NCBI RefSeq assembly: GCF_001570525.1 | Contig: NZ_BBXC01000015.1 | Location: 124,001-188,000, forward strand | From: Herbidospora sakaeratensis | GTDB taxonomy: Bacteria > Actinomycetota > Actinomycetes > Streptosporangiales > Streptosporangiaceae | DNA length: 64,000 nt | Reading direction: 5' to 3' | In this document: positions 17,044 to 25,449 of the stretch, one piece after another | Position numbering within the stretch: position 1 is the first letter of the stretch | Layout of the letters: the number at the start of each line of letters is the position of its first letter | Position numbers and translations under genes: made by a program | Notes under the pieces: generated by a model | What the model was told of the DNA's origin: nothing | Database searches by the model: none | What the model saw: only the letters and a program-made list of their open reading frames with translations

Positions 17044-18212
17044 GGGTCGGCGCTCCCCCGGCGCAGGTGGTGCTCGAGTTCGTCGGCCGCCCTGCGATGG
17101 CCGCCGGCCGCGCGCTGGGCGACGCGCAGGGTGGCCGCCGCGGCCCGGAACCTCGGTTCGCCAAGCAGCCGGCGGGCGAGGGCGCGCACGGCCGCCTCGG
17201 TGGCGTCCTGCGTCCGGATCGCCAGGCCCGCGCCGAGTTCGGCGACCCGGCGGGCCACGAGCGGCTGGTCGGCGCCCTGAGGGACTACCAGCATCGGCAC
17301 CCCGGCGTACATGGCCTCGTTGACGCTGTTCATCCCGCCGTGCGTGACGAACAGCGCGGCGCGGGCCAGCACCTCCGGCTGCGGGACGAAGCGGCGGGCG
17401 AGCACGTTGCCCGGCAGCGGCCCCAGCGCGGCCGGGTCGGTGGCTCCGGTCGCGACGACCACGGTGCCGCCCAGCGGCGCGAGCGCGGTGGCGAAGGCCC
17501 GCAGCAACCGGGGGCCGCCGTCGAACACGGTGCCGAGCGAGGCGTACAGCACCGGGTCGCGCAGCCGGTCGGAGGCGAACTCCGGGTCGGGTGGGCGGGC
17601 GCCGAGGCTCGCGCCGACGAACCGGTAGGAACGGTCGAAGGCGTCGGCCCTCGGCTGGAACGCGCGCGAGGTGAAGACCAGGTTGAGCGGCTCGCGGACA
17701 TTGGCCAGGTCGACCGGCGGCAGGTGGCGCAGCCCCCACCGCGACCGCAGGTAGCCGAGGGCGGCGGCGGGCCGGGCGACGGCGGAGGCCAGCAGGTCCC
17801 ACGAGGCGCGGGTCGGGCTGGGCGTCCGCCGGTCGAACGCGAACGTGGTGAACAGCGCCGCCGCCGGCACCCCGAGTTCGCGCGCCGCGACCGCGCCCCA
17901 CGGGCAGGCCGCGCCGTGGACGACGAGGTCGGGCCCGATCTCCCGCAGGTCGGACCGCAGGCCGGGCAGCACGTCGGCGGTGGTGCGCGCGAGCGCGCCG
18001 AGCATGGTGAGCGGGATCGGCGGATCGGGCATCGGCCGGTCGCCGCCGGAGTAGAGGCGCACGCTCGCGCCGGCTGCCTCGACGCTCCCCGCGAACGCGG
18101 GCGCGGTGTGGTAGCTGACCGAGTGGCCACGCCGGACGAGCTCGGCGACGACCGGCAGCGTCGGGTTGACGTGCCCGTGCATGGCGAGGTTGACGAACGC
18201 GACGGTGCTCAC
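17022..18212 (-). CDS. UGT/MGT-family glycosyltransferase
   Basis: A 396-residue GT1-family (GT-B fold) glycosyltransferase. The N-terminal acceptor domain begins FVNLAMHGHVNPTLPVVAEL. The C-terminal nucleotide-sugar motif is FVTHGGMNSVNEAMYAGVP followed by PQGADQPLVARRVAELGAG, as in macrolide and flavonoid glycosyltransferases. It should transfer a sugar to a small hydrophobic acceptor. GTG 18212 overlaps the patatin stop (GTGA). Acceptor and donor are unknown; the neighbours suggest a lipid acceptor. Confidence 0.9.
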   Translation of the reverse strand: MSTVAFVNLAMHGHVNPTLPVVAELVRRGHSVSYHTAPAFAGSVEAAGASVRLYSGGDRPMPDPPIPLTMLGALARTTADVLPGLRSDLREIGPDLVVHGAACPWGAVAARELGVPAAALFTTFAFDRRTPSPTRASWDLLASAVARPAAALGYLRSRWGLRHLPPVDLANVREPLNLVFTSRAFQPRADAFDRSYRFVGASLGARPPDPEFASDRLRDPVLYASLGTVFDGGPRLLRAFATALAPLGGTVVVATGATDPAALGPLPGNVLARRFVPQPEVLARAALFVTHGGMNSVNEAMYAGVPMLVVPQGADQPLVARRVAELGAGLAIRTQDATEAAVRALARRLLGEPRFRAAAATLRVAQRAAGGHRRAADELEHHLRRGSADPCRLSSS

Positions 18213-19090
18213 TGGACGACCTCCGTTCGGACGGACGCCGCGGCCGGGCCGTCGACCCCGTAGAGACCGGGCCCGCTGACGCGCAGCCCGTCGAGGAACC
18301 GGCCCGCCGTGTGGCAGGCGGTGTCGATCAGCCGCTGGGCGTGGCCGAAGTCCCACGGCGCGGGCCAGGAGTCGACGCCCGTCGGGAGCACGACGGTCGG
18401 GATGCTGGCGGCCACCTCGTGGAGGTCGCGCTCGATCTGGTGCTGCCACAGCAGCAGCCCGGCCCTGGCCGCGACGGTGTGGGCCCGGCGCGGCAGGCCG
18501 GCCGTCCGCTGCGGCACGCCCGCAGGCCCGGCCGAGAGCACGACCACGCTGGCCGCGCCCGCGCGCAGGGCCGCCAGCACCGGCAGGTAGGCGACCACCC
18601 CGCCGTCGACGAGCGTGCGGCCGTCTCGATCGACGGGAGGCAGCACCCCCGGGATGGCCGCGCTGGCCAGCAGCGCCGATTCGAGGTCGCCGTGGTCGAG
18701 CGGGATCGGGGCGCCGGTGCCCAGATCCATGGCGACGGCGGTGAACGGCACCGCCAGCTGCTCGATGCGCGCCGGCAGCCCGGCCATGGCGATCAGGTCG
18801 CGCAGGCCGCGGTCGGAGAAGACGCCGCCCCGCGAGGAGGGGTGGCCGAACGGGAACACGGTGCGGCGGCGCGCCCGCGTCCACACCCGGTGGAGCCAGG
18901 GGGCGGCCCGCCCGGGGTGGGCGGCGGCGATCGCCCCGTTGAGCGCGCCCACCGACGTCCCAACGATCAGGTCGGGGACGAAGCCGCGCTGCTCCAGCGC
19001 GTATCCGAGGCCGACCTGGGCGGCCCCCAGCACGCCCCCGCCTCCCACGGCCACCGCCACCGGACGCGGCAGGCTGCGTGTGACGTTCAT
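18209..19090 (-). CDS. Patatin-like phospholipase
   Basis: A 293-residue patatin-family lipid acyl hydrolase. GGGGVLG (17-23) is the oxyanion loop, GTSVG (44-48) holds the nucleophile Ser46, and DGG (162-164) holds the dyad Asp162. It lies 11 bases after the nitroreductase stop and overlaps the glycosyltransferase start by four bases. It probably releases fatty acids from membrane lipids. Expression is likely driven from the promoter upstream of the nitroreductase. Confidence 0.92.
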   Translation of the reverse strand: MNVTRSLPRPVAVAVGGGGVLGAAQVGLGYALEQRGFVPDLIVGTSVGALNGAIAAAHPGRAAPWLHRVWTRARRRTVFPFGHPSSRGGVFSDRGLRDLIAMAGLPARIEQLAVPFTAVAMDLGTGAPIPLDHGDLESALLASAAIPGVLPPVDRDGRTLVDGGVVAYLPVLAALRAGAASVVVLSAGPAGVPQRTAGLPRRAHTVAARAGLLLWQHQIERDLHEVAASIPTVVLPTGVDSWPAPWDFGHAQRLIDTACHTAGRFLDGLRVSGPGLYGVDGPAAASVRTEVVQ

Positions 19091-19101
19091 GGTCCGTCCT
19101 C

Positions 19102-19791
19102 TCAGGCGGCCTGGAGTCGTCGTCCCGGGTCGCCCACGAACGTGACCGTCTCGTCGAGCGGCGCGCGGCCCGTGCGGGGGTGCCGCACCGTGGCGTCCTC
19201 GTAGCCGATCGACAGACCGCAGAAGAGCATCAGCCCCTCAGGCGGCGACAGGACCTCGGCGACCGTCGTGCGGTAGACCGACCAGGCCATCTGCGGGCAG
19301 CTGTGCAGCCCCTCGTCGCGCAGCAGCAGCATGACGGTCTGCAGGTACATGCCGACGTCGGCCCACTGGGGCGGCCCCATGTCGCGGTCGATGTAGACGA
19401 ACAGGGCGGCGGGGGCGCCGAAGCACTGCCAGTTGGCGGCGGCCGCCCGCTGGCGGGCCTCCCAGTCGTCGCGCCCCACGCCGAGCGCGCCGTAGCGTTC
19501 CCGGCCGAAGGCCTCACGACGCTCGCGGTACGGCGACTTCAGCTCGGCCGGGTACATCGGGTATTCGCGCTCGTCCCACGGATCGCCCGCGTCCACGCGT
19601 TCGCCCGCGCGCTTCTTGAGCTCGGCCAGCGGCGCGCCGGTCAGCACGTAGACGTGCCACGGCTGGAGGTTCGATCCCGAGGGCGACCGGGCCGCGGCGG
19701 CCAGCACCCGTTCCAGCACCTCTGCCGGGACCTGCCGTCCGGTGAATCCGCGAACCGCCCGCCGGGTGGTCACCGCTTCGTAGACGTTCAC
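19102..19791 (-). CDS. Nitroreductase family protein
   Basis: A 229-residue FMN-dependent nitroreductase-fold enzyme. The N-terminal VNVYEAVTTRRAVRGF carries the RR/S flavin-binding segment, AAAARSPSGSNLQPWHVYVL the second FMN loop, and the C-terminal LFCGLSIGYED the third. I chose GTG 19791 because AGAAGG lies 7 bases upstream and the family N-terminus starts there; the ATG at 19809 has no ribosome site. It heads the patatin/glycosyltransferase operon and is downstream of a MarR gene, whose product may control it. Confidence 0.88.
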   Translation of the reverse strand: MNVYEAVTTRRAVRGFTGRQVPAEVLERVLAAAARSPSGSNLQPWHVYVLTGAPLAELKKRAGERVDAGDPWDEREYPMYPAELKSPYRERREAFGRERYGALGVGRDDWEARQRAAAANWQCFGAPAALFVYIDRDMGPPQWADVGMYLQTVMLLLRDEGLHSCPQMAWSVYRTTVAEVLSPPEGLMLFCGLSIGYEDATVRHPRTGRAPLDETVTFVGDPGRRLQAA

Positions 19792-19830
19792 GATCACACC
19801 TTCTCCCATGTCGTTACATATACGACAGTA

Positions 19831-19856
19831 TCACATGTGATGGTATCGATCGATAC
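19831..19856. promoter_or_regulatory. Two palindromes between the MarR and nitroreductase genes
   Basis: TCACATGTGA (19831-19840) and GTATCGATCGATAC (19843-19856) are perfect palindromes two bases apart. The second touches the MarR stop codon. They lie 40-65 bases before the nitroreductase start, a natural position for a MarR-family operator controlling the downstream operon. Confidence 0.6.
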
Positions 19857-20293
19857 TATTCTGCCGGATAGGCGAACCGGGTCAGTAGATCTTTCAGCTG
19901 CTCGGCCTCGCCGGGCCGCAGGTCGGCGACCAGCCGTTCGGCCAGCGGCTCGGCCGCCACCTGGGCCGCCTCGAAGAGCTCGACGCCTTCGGGCGTGATC
20001 TCGACCGCCCGCACCCGCCGGTCTCCCGGCACGGCCTTGCGCACGGCCAGCCCCATACGCTCCAGATCGTCGACGACCCGCATGATCCCGGCCTTGTCAG
20101 ACCCCGTCGCCGCCGCCAGGTCCCGCTGCACGGTGGGCCCCTGCTCGACCAGCACGACCAGGACGGCGAAGTGCCGCAACTCGATGCCGAGGGGGCGGAA
20201 GGCCTCGGTCATCACCGTGACCGCACGCCAGTGGGCCTGCCGCAGCAGCAGGCCCAAGGCGAACGGACCGGTGGAAGGTTTCTCAGTGCTCAC
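19856..20293 (-). CDS. MarR-family transcriptional regulator
   Basis: A 145-residue winged-helix regulator: the recognition region is LRHFAVLVVLVEQGPTVQRDLA, then GSDKAGIMRVVDDLERMGL, and the wing is PGDRRVRAVEITPEG. MarR proteins usually repress their own and a neighbouring operon and release DNA on binding a phenolic or lipid ligand. It sits between the lysine catabolic genes and the nitroreductase operon on the same strand, with palindromes on both sides. Which of the two it controls cannot be told from sequence. Confidence 0.93.
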   Translation of the reverse strand: MSTEKPSTGPFALGLLLRQAHWRAVTVMTEAFRPLGIELRHFAVLVVLVEQGPTVQRDLAAATGSDKAGIMRVVDDLERMGLAVRKAVPGDRRVRAVEITPEGVELFEAAQVAAEPLAERLVADLRPGEAEQLKDLLTRFAYPAE

Positions 20294-20332
20294 GAGACAA
20301 TATTAACCGAGACTGTCTCATTCGATACTATT
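20294..20332. promoter_or_regulatory. Inverted repeats upstream of the MarR gene
   Basis: GAGAC-T-GTCTC spans 20309-20319, and a further GAGACA at 20294-20299 pairs with TGTCTC at 20314-20319. TCGATACTATT at 20322-20332 is repeated exactly at 19850-19860 after the MarR gene. The dyads directly precede the MarR start, which suggests autoregulation. Confidence 0.5.
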
Positions 20333-20696
20333 TCGCGGGCACCACGACCGTCCCGGTCGCCGTGACGACCACGATGGGCGGGTCGAGCACCTCGCTCGCC
20401 GACGGCGACAGGTCGGGCCGGGCCCGGCAGACCACCCGCGCCTCGAAGGCCAGCGTCCGGCTGCGGGTGCCCACGCGGGCCACCTCGGCCGTCACCTCGA
20501 TCACGTCGCCCGCCACGACCGGGGCCCGGAACTGCACGTCCTGGTACGACGCGAACAGCCCCTCGTCGCCGTCCGTCCGGATGCACACCTCGGTCGCCGC
20601 GTCGCCGAACAGGGCCAGCACGTAGGCGCCGTCGACCAGCGAGCCGCCGTAGTGGGCGTGCGAGGCCGGCACGTAGCGCCGGTGGGTGACCCTCAC
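20328..20696 (-). CDS. kal: 3-aminobutyryl-CoA ammonia lyase
   Basis: A 122-residue single hotdog-domain protein ([40 protein letters not shown]). In lysine fermentation Kal removes ammonia from L-3-aminobutyryl-CoA to give crotonyl-CoA. The call rests on the hotdog fold plus position: its GTG start overlaps the stop of the aminomutase beta-subunit gene. A MaoC-like or thioesterase role would be the alternative if it stood alone. The MarR gene follows 34 bases downstream. Confidence 0.85.
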   Translation of the reverse strand: MRVTHRRYVPASHAHYGGSLVDGAYVLALFGDAATEVCIRTDGDEGLFASYQDVQFRAPVVAGDVIEVTAEVARVGTRSRTLAFEARVVCRARPDLSPSASEVLDPPIVVVTATGTVVVPAK

Positions 20697-21457
20697 TCGC
20701 GCACCAGCGCGTGGACGAGATAGCTCGCCACCTCACCCGGGGTGGTGCCCTTGCCGAAGATGCGGTCGACGCCCAGGTCCGACGGGGTGACCGTGTCGAA
20801 GCGGGGACCGCCGACGATCAGCAGGGGGCGGCCGAGGCCGCCGGTCAGGGAGGTCGGATACGCCTCGGCGAAGGCGGCGGCCATCTGCTTGGTGTTGTGG
20901 ATGTGGGCGCTCTTCTGGGTCACCACCTGGGAGACGAGCACCGCGTCGGCGTCCACCGCCTTCGCCCGCGCCACGAGATCGCCGACGGCCACCTGGGCCC
21001 CCAGGTTGTGGACCTCGATCTCCCGGTAGTACTCCAGGCCCTTCTCCCCGGCGAAGCCCTTCACGTTGAGGATCGCGTCGATGCCGACCGTGTGGGCGTC
21101 GGTGCCGATGCACGCGCCGACGACGACCAGCCGCCGGCCGAGCCGGGCCTTGACCGCCGCGTTGACCTGGGCCGGGGTGAGCAGCTCGAACTCCCGCCCC
21201 TCCGGGACCTCGATGCCCGCGTAGTCGATCAGGTGCGTCGCCTTCCCGTACACGATGAAGAAGGTGAAGTCGGGGCCCATCGCCTTGCTGTGCACCACGC
21301 TCGCCGGGTCGAGGCCCATCTTCCCGGCCAGCTGGAGCGCCGCGAGGTCGGCGCGCGGGCCGTGCGGAACCGGCAGGGTGAAGCTGACCTGGATCATCGC
21401 GTCGCCGGTCGTGTCGCCGTACGGGCGGATGATCTGTTTCATCGTCTCGACGGTCAC
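20693..21457 (-). CDS. kamE: Lysine 5,6-aminomutase beta subunit (B12 and PLP binding)
   Basis: A 254-residue protein. GTDAHTVG carries the DxHxxG base-off/His-on adenosylcobalamin motif (H122 as cobalt ligand). Lys133 in LNVKG is 11 residues later, the same spacing as the cobalamin His and PLP Lys (133 and 144) in the characterised clostridial beta subunit. With KamD it moves the terminal amino group of beta-lysine or D-lysine from C6 to C5. The GTG start overlaps the alpha-subunit stop (GTGA), ensuring paired synthesis. Confidence 0.93.
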   Translation of the reverse strand: MTVETMKQIIRPYGDTTGDAMIQVSFTLPVPHGPRADLAALQLAGKMGLDPASVVHSKAMGPDFTFFIVYGKATHLIDYAGIEVPEGREFELLTPAQVNAAVKARLGRRLVVVGACIGTDAHTVGIDAILNVKGFAGEKGLEYYREIEVHNLGAQVAVGDLVARAKAVDADAVLVSQVVTQKSAHIHNTKQMAAAFAEAYPTSLTGGLGRPLLIVGGPRFDTVTPSDLGVDRIFGKGTTPGEVASYLVHALVRE

Positions 21458-22953
21458 GGGGCCGCCTCCAGGATCTCGGTCGCGGGGTTGACGTAGTCGC
21501 CGGCCTTCTCGACGACGCCGTCGAGGCCCCGGCCGCCGTCGGCGGGGCGTCTGGTCACCCCGAACACGCCGTCGGCGATGGCGTCGAGCAGGCCGTCGCC
21601 GGCGACCCGGTGCAGCAGGTCGACGGTCTCCGAGAGCACCCGCGCGGCCCGCTCGCGGATGAAGGGGCCGGGGGTGAAGTCCTCCGACAGGTCCCCGGCC
21701 GCGCGGCGGACGTACCGGACGTTCTCCAGCGCGAGGTCGCGGTCGGAGAGCCAGGGGGTGTGGATGCCCTCGGTCATCATGCCGATGAGGATGATCGACT
21801 GGCCGGTCATCACCCCGGCCAGGTTGAAGAACGCGTCGAGCAGGTAGCCGGCGAAGATGTTGCCGGTCATGTGCTTGGTCGGCGGCATGTACTTCAGCGG
21901 CGCGTCCGGGAACAGCTCCCGCACGAGTTGCGCGTGCGCCAGCTCCAGGCGGAACGAGTCGGGGATCTGCGGGTTGATCTCGAAGGCGTGGCCGAGGCCG
22001 AGTTGCGCGTCGGCCAGGCCCGCCTCGTGGCCGAAGCGCTCGTTGAGCAGCTGCGAGGCGACCACCGTGTGGGCGGCGTCGATCGCGTCGGCCGTGGTGA
22101 GGTAGTTGTCCTCGCCGGTGTTGATCACGATCCCGGCCCGCGCGTGGATCTGGCGGGAGAACCGCTGGTCGACGAAGGTCCGGCGGGGGTTGATGTCGCG
22201 GAAGATGATGCCGTACATGCAGTCGTTCAGCATCATGTCGAGCCGTTCGAGCCCGGCCAGGGTGGCGATCTCGGGCATGCACAGGCCGCTGGCGTAGTTC
22301 GTCAGCCGGACGTAGCGGCCCAGTTCCGCCGACACCTCGTCGAGGGCGGCCCGCATGAGGCGGAAGTTCTCCTGGGTCGCGTACGTCCCGGCGTACCCCT
22401 GGCGGGTCGCTCCCTCCGGCACGTAGTCGAGCAGCGACTGCCCGGTCGAGCGGATGACCGCGATGACGTCGGCGCCCTCGCGGGCGGCGGCCTGGGCCTG
22501 CGGGATGTCCTCGTGGATGTCGCCGGTCGCGACGATCAGGTAGATCCACGGTTTGCCGGGGTCGCCGTGCCGGGCGAGCAGCCGGTCGCGGTCGGCGCGG
22601 TTGCGGTCGATCCGGGCGACGCCCGCCCCGACCGCCTCGCGGGCCCGCAGGAGGGCCAGGTCCCGCTCGGTTCCGGCCGGCAGCCCGAACTTCAGGGAGC
22701 GCCAGTTCTCGGCCGCGAAGAACGGCAGCGCGACGCCGTGTTCGAGGCCCACCTGGTCGCGGACGGCGTCGACGACGCGGTTGACCCACGGGATGCCGTC
22801 GGCGTCGGCGCCGGTGACGCCCGCCAGCCGGAGCACGGCCCGTTCGACGGAGACGGTCGTGTGCGTGCGGGCCATCTCGATGACCGGCTCGGCGGCGCGG
22901 GCGGCCAGCTCGCGCGCCTTGCGCACCACGGCGGGGTCGAGGCCGAGCTTCAT
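21454..22953 (-). CDS. kamD: Lysine 5,6-aminomutase alpha subunit
   Basis: A 499-residue TIM-barrel subunit of the adenosylcobalamin-dependent lysine 5,6-aminomutase. Family segments include GIPWVNRVVDAVRDQVGLEHG, then GEDNYLTTADAIDAAHTVVASQ and PPTKHMTGNIFAGYLLDAFFN. It holds the substrate pocket against the beta subunit's cofactors. It overlaps the dehydrogenase gene upstream (ATGA) and kamE downstream (GTGA). The known reactivating factor is not encoded nearby. Confidence 0.95.
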   Translation of the reverse strand: MKLGLDPAVVRKARELAARAAEPVIEMARTHTTVSVERAVLRLAGVTGADADGIPWVNRVVDAVRDQVGLEHGVALPFFAAENWRSLKFGLPAGTERDLALLRAREAVGAGVARIDRNRADRDRLLARHGDPGKPWIYLIVATGDIHEDIPQAQAAAREGADVIAVIRSTGQSLLDYVPEGATRQGYAGTYATQENFRLMRAALDEVSAELGRYVRLTNYASGLCMPEIATLAGLERLDMMLNDCMYGIIFRDINPRRTFVDQRFSRQIHARAGIVINTGEDNYLTTADAIDAAHTVVASQLLNERFGHEAGLADAQLGLGHAFEINPQIPDSFRLELAHAQLVRELFPDAPLKYMPPTKHMTGNIFAGYLLDAFFNLAGVMTGQSIILIGMMTEGIHTPWLSDRDLALENVRYVRRAAGDLSEDFTPGPFIRERAARVLSETVDLLHRVAGDGLLDAIADGVFGVTRRPADGGRGLDGVVEKAGDYVNPATEILEAAP

Positions 22954-23942
22954 CGCAGCCGCCCCTCGAACGCGGCCCGCACAGCCGGTTCCTCGCGCAG
23001 CAGCGTCAGGGCCAGTTCGGCGTGGCCGGGGGCGTAGCCGTTGCCGATCAGCATCGTGACGTCGGCCCCGAGCCCCTCCGCGCCCAGCGCGGCGGCGGGG
23101 AACGAGGTCGCCATCGAGAAGAACACCACCGTCCCGCCGTCGCGGGTGGCCAGGATCGCGCCGTGCTCGCAGCCCGGCACGTCCACGCAGACGACCGTGA
23201 CGTCGGCGCCGAGCCCGGAGAGCGCCACGGCGTCACGGGCGTCGGCGACCACCACCTCGTCGGCCAGCCCCTCGACGGTGGCGGCCTCCCGCTCGTCGAG
23301 CACCACGCCGACCGTCCGGGCCCCGGCCCGGCGGGCGGCGGCCAGCGAGAGCGACCCGCTCTTCCCCGCCGCGCCCAGCACCGCCACCACCGGGTCCCGA
23401 TGTTTCCGGACCACGCGATCGGTCAGCGCCGGCGCGCCGCAGACGTCCATGACCGCCAGCGCCAGCGGGACCGGCAGGTCGCCGGGCAGTTCCGCCGCGA
23501 CCGAGCGTTCGAAGAGGATCGCGTGGCCGTCGCAGGGCACCTGCTCCGAGAGGCCGTCCCAGGTCGTCGAGGTGAGCACCAGCGGGGTCAGGGTGAGGGA
23601 GACGAGCGTGGCCACCCGGGTGCCGACGGGAAACGCCGGGCCCTCCTCGACCACGCCGACCAGCATGCCCCCCGACCCCGTGACCGGGTTGTGCATCTTG
23701 CCCCGGGTGCGGATGATCTCCAGCACCTCGCCGCGCACCGCCGCGCCGTCGCCGTGGTGCTTGCCGTGCAGTTGCCGGTACGACGCCGCGTCGAGGTTCA
23801 GCCGTTCGACCCGGAGCCGGGTCTCCCCCGGCCACAGACCCGGCGAGGCGTCGAGCCGCCGGGCCGCCTGAGGGAGCACGCCCGGTGGCGACAACACCCG
23901 GTGCAGCCCGATCGGAGAGGCCGTCGGCAATGGTCCCACCAC
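22950..23942 (-). CDS. kdd: L-erythro-3,5-diaminohexanoate dehydrogenase
   Basis: A 330-residue NAD-dependent dehydrogenase with an MDR-like architecture and a Rossmann segment VVAVLGAAGKSGSLSLAAARR. RGKMHNPVTGSGGML is characteristic of Kdd. It oxidises and deaminates 3,5-diaminohexanoate to 5-amino-3-oxohexanoate. It is first in the minus-strand kam operon; GTG 23942 (or the GTG one codon later) follows GGGAAGG. The divergent kce gene starts 67 bases away across a dyad. Confidence 0.93.
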   Translation of the reverse strand: MVGPLPTASPIGLHRVLSPPGVLPQAARRLDASPGLWPGETRLRVERLNLDAASYRQLHGKHHGDGAAVRGEVLEIIRTRGKMHNPVTGSGGMLVGVVEEGPAFPVGTRVATLVSLTLTPLVLTSTTWDGLSEQVPCDGHAILFERSVAAELPGDLPVPLALAVMDVCGAPALTDRVVRKHRDPVVAVLGAAGKSGSLSLAAARRAGARTVGVVLDEREAATVEGLADEVVVADARDAVALSGLGADVTVVCVDVPGCEHGAILATRDGGTVVFFSMATSFPAAALGAEGLGADVTMLIGNGYAPGHAELALTLLREEPAVRAAFEGRLR

Positions 23943-23947
23943 CCTTC

Positions 23948-23965
23948 CCTGAGTCTCGACTCAGG
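23948..23965. promoter_or_regulatory. Operator-like dyad between kdd and kce
   Basis: CCTGAGTC-TC-GACTCAGG is a perfect 8-base inverted repeat with a 2-base centre, and flanking bases extend the arms to 10 of 11 matches. It lies in the 67-base gap between the divergent kdd and kce genes, so one regulator bound here could control both arms of the lysine pathway. Confidence 0.7.
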
Positions 23966-24009
23966 AAAGCATCTTGTCCCGCCCGGGAACAAGGGGGCAA
24001 TATCCGGGT

Positions 24010-24864
24010 ATGTCCAGCACCCTCATCACCGTCGCCCCGACCGGCGCCGAATCGGCCAAGGCCGACGTGCCCGCCCTGCCGGTGACCCTCGCCGAACTGG
24101 TCGCCACGGCGCGGGCCTGCGAGGCGGCGGGGGCGGCGGTGGTGCACGTCCACATCAGGGACGCCGCGACCCGGCCCACGCTCGACCTCGGGCTGCTCAG
24201 GGAGACGGTGGCCGCGCTGCGGGAGACCGATCTGGTCGTCCAGCTCTCCACCGGCGGGTCGGTGCACGACCCCTACGAAGATCGGCTGAAGGTCCTGGAC
24301 GCCGCCCCCGACGCCTGCTCCCTCACCTGCGGCACGGTGAACTTCGGCGACGACGTCTTCATGAACCCGTGGGGGTTCGCAGCCGAGCTCTACCGGGAGA
24401 CCCAGGCGCGCGGCATCGTGCCGGAGTTCGAGCTGTTCGACCTCGGCCACGTCGCCACCATGAACCGCCTGCTCGACCGCTACGGCCCGCCGGCGGGCGG
24501 GCGGGTGCACTGCGACCTGGTCATGGGGGTGCCCGGCGGATTCGCCGGCGACCTGCGCACGGTCGCCGCCGCCGTCGGCCAGCTGCCCGCGGAAGCGACC
24601 TGGTCGGCGACCGGGATCGGCCGCGCGTCGCTCCCGGTCATGTTCGCCGCCCTCGCCGGGGGCGGCCACCTGCGGGTCGGCATGGAGGACACCCTCACCT
24701 ACGCCAAAGGCCGCCCGGTGCGCGGCAACGAGGAACTGGTCGCCCGCGCGGCCGAGGCGGCCCGGCTGGCCCAGCGGCCCCCGATGACCACCGCCGAGGC
24801 CCGCGCCTTCCTGGGCGTCAGACCCGCTCCGGCTCCCGGTCCGACGGCGCCGCCAGCTGCGTGA
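24010..24864 (+). CDS. kce: 3-keto-5-aminohexanoate cleavage enzyme
   Basis: A 284-residue BKACE-family Zn enzyme. VVHVHIRD carries the two metal-binding His residues near 46-48, and LSTGGSVHDPYEDRL and SLTCGTVNFGDDVFMNPWG are family segments. Kce condenses 5-amino-3-oxohexanoate with acetyl-CoA to give 3-aminobutyryl-CoA and acetoacetate, linking Kdd to Kal. It is divergent from kdd. Start ATG 24010 begins the conserved first strand. The 3' end overlaps the convergent membrane-protein gene by 47 bases. Confidence 0.93.
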   Translation: MSSTLITVAPTGAESAKADVPALPVTLAELVATARACEAAGAAVVHVHIRDAATRPTLDLGLLRETVAALRETDLVVQLSTGGSVHDPYEDRLKVLDAAPDACSLTCGTVNFGDDVFMNPWGFAAELYRETQARGIVPEFELFDLGHVATMNRLLDRYGPPAGGRVHCDLVMGVPGGFAGDLRTVAAAVGQLPAEATWSATGIGRASLPVMFAALAGGGHLRVGMEDTLTYAKGRPVRGNEELVARAAEAARLAQRPPMTTAEARAFLGVRPAPAPGPTAPPAA

Positions 24865-25336
24865 CGGTCCGCCGCGTCCGCATCAGCAGGTAGGCCGCGC
24901 CCGCACCCCCGGTCAGCGCCATCAGCAGCGCCACCACGCCGAGCACGCTCCAGTCGCCCCGGACCCCGATGGTGTCGATGTCGCTCGCGCACACCTCGGG
25001 CCGCGCCGGGTCGTCGAGGTAGACGCAGGCCGTCGCGGCGACGGCGTCGGACGGGCGGCCGCCGTCGGCCAGGCCGCTCAGCCGGAACGTGCTCGTGCCC
25101 GTCGGCAGCAGCGCCTCCCACCCGGCGTGCGCCGCCGACAGGGTCGCGCCCTCGGCGCGCAGGTTGGCCAGGCCCGGCGGGAACGCGATCCGCACGTCGG
25201 CCTGGACCGGCCGGGGCTCCCGGTTGACCACCTGGACCGTGTACTCCACCCGGCCGGACAACTCGGTCACGCCGTTCTCGATGGTGATGGAGACACCGCC
25301 CGAGAGCAACGCGGACATGATGAGCGGGATGATCAT
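24818..25336 (-). CDS. Secreted/membrane-anchored hypothetical protein
   Basis: A 172-residue protein with an N-terminal signal-like helix (MIIPLIMSALLSGG), an immunoglobulin-like extracytoplasmic region (ELSGRVEYTVQVVNREPRPVQADVRIAFPPGL) reminiscent of DUF11-type surface domains, and a C-terminal transmembrane helix (VLGVVALLMALTGGAGAAYLL) followed by a basic cytoplasmic tail. It looks like a single-pass surface protein. ATG 25336 has GGGAGGA upstream. Function is unknown. Confidence 0.75.
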   Translation of the reverse strand: MIIPLIMSALLSGGVSITIENGVTELSGRVEYTVQVVNREPRPVQADVRIAFPPGLANLRAEGATLSAAHAGWEALLPTGTSTFRLSGLADGGRPSDAVAATACVYLDDPARPEVCASDIDTIGVRGDWSVLGVVALLMALTGGAGAAYLLMRTRRTVTQLAAPSDREPERV

Positions 25337-25449
25337 GGTTCCTCCCGGCGCCGGTGACAGGACGTCACCAAGAATCGCAGCTGGTGACGGACCGCGGGCG
25401 AAAAGGCGCGCCGCGTTGAGAACGATCCGCACCCGGTCGAGGATGAGGC

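Noticed and set aside
20697-23942. A cobalamin riboswitch before the B12-dependent aminomutase genes
   Set aside because: The genes overlap stop-to-start and the kdd leader is only 67 bases, too short for a B12 riboswitch; no B12-box-like sequence was seen.
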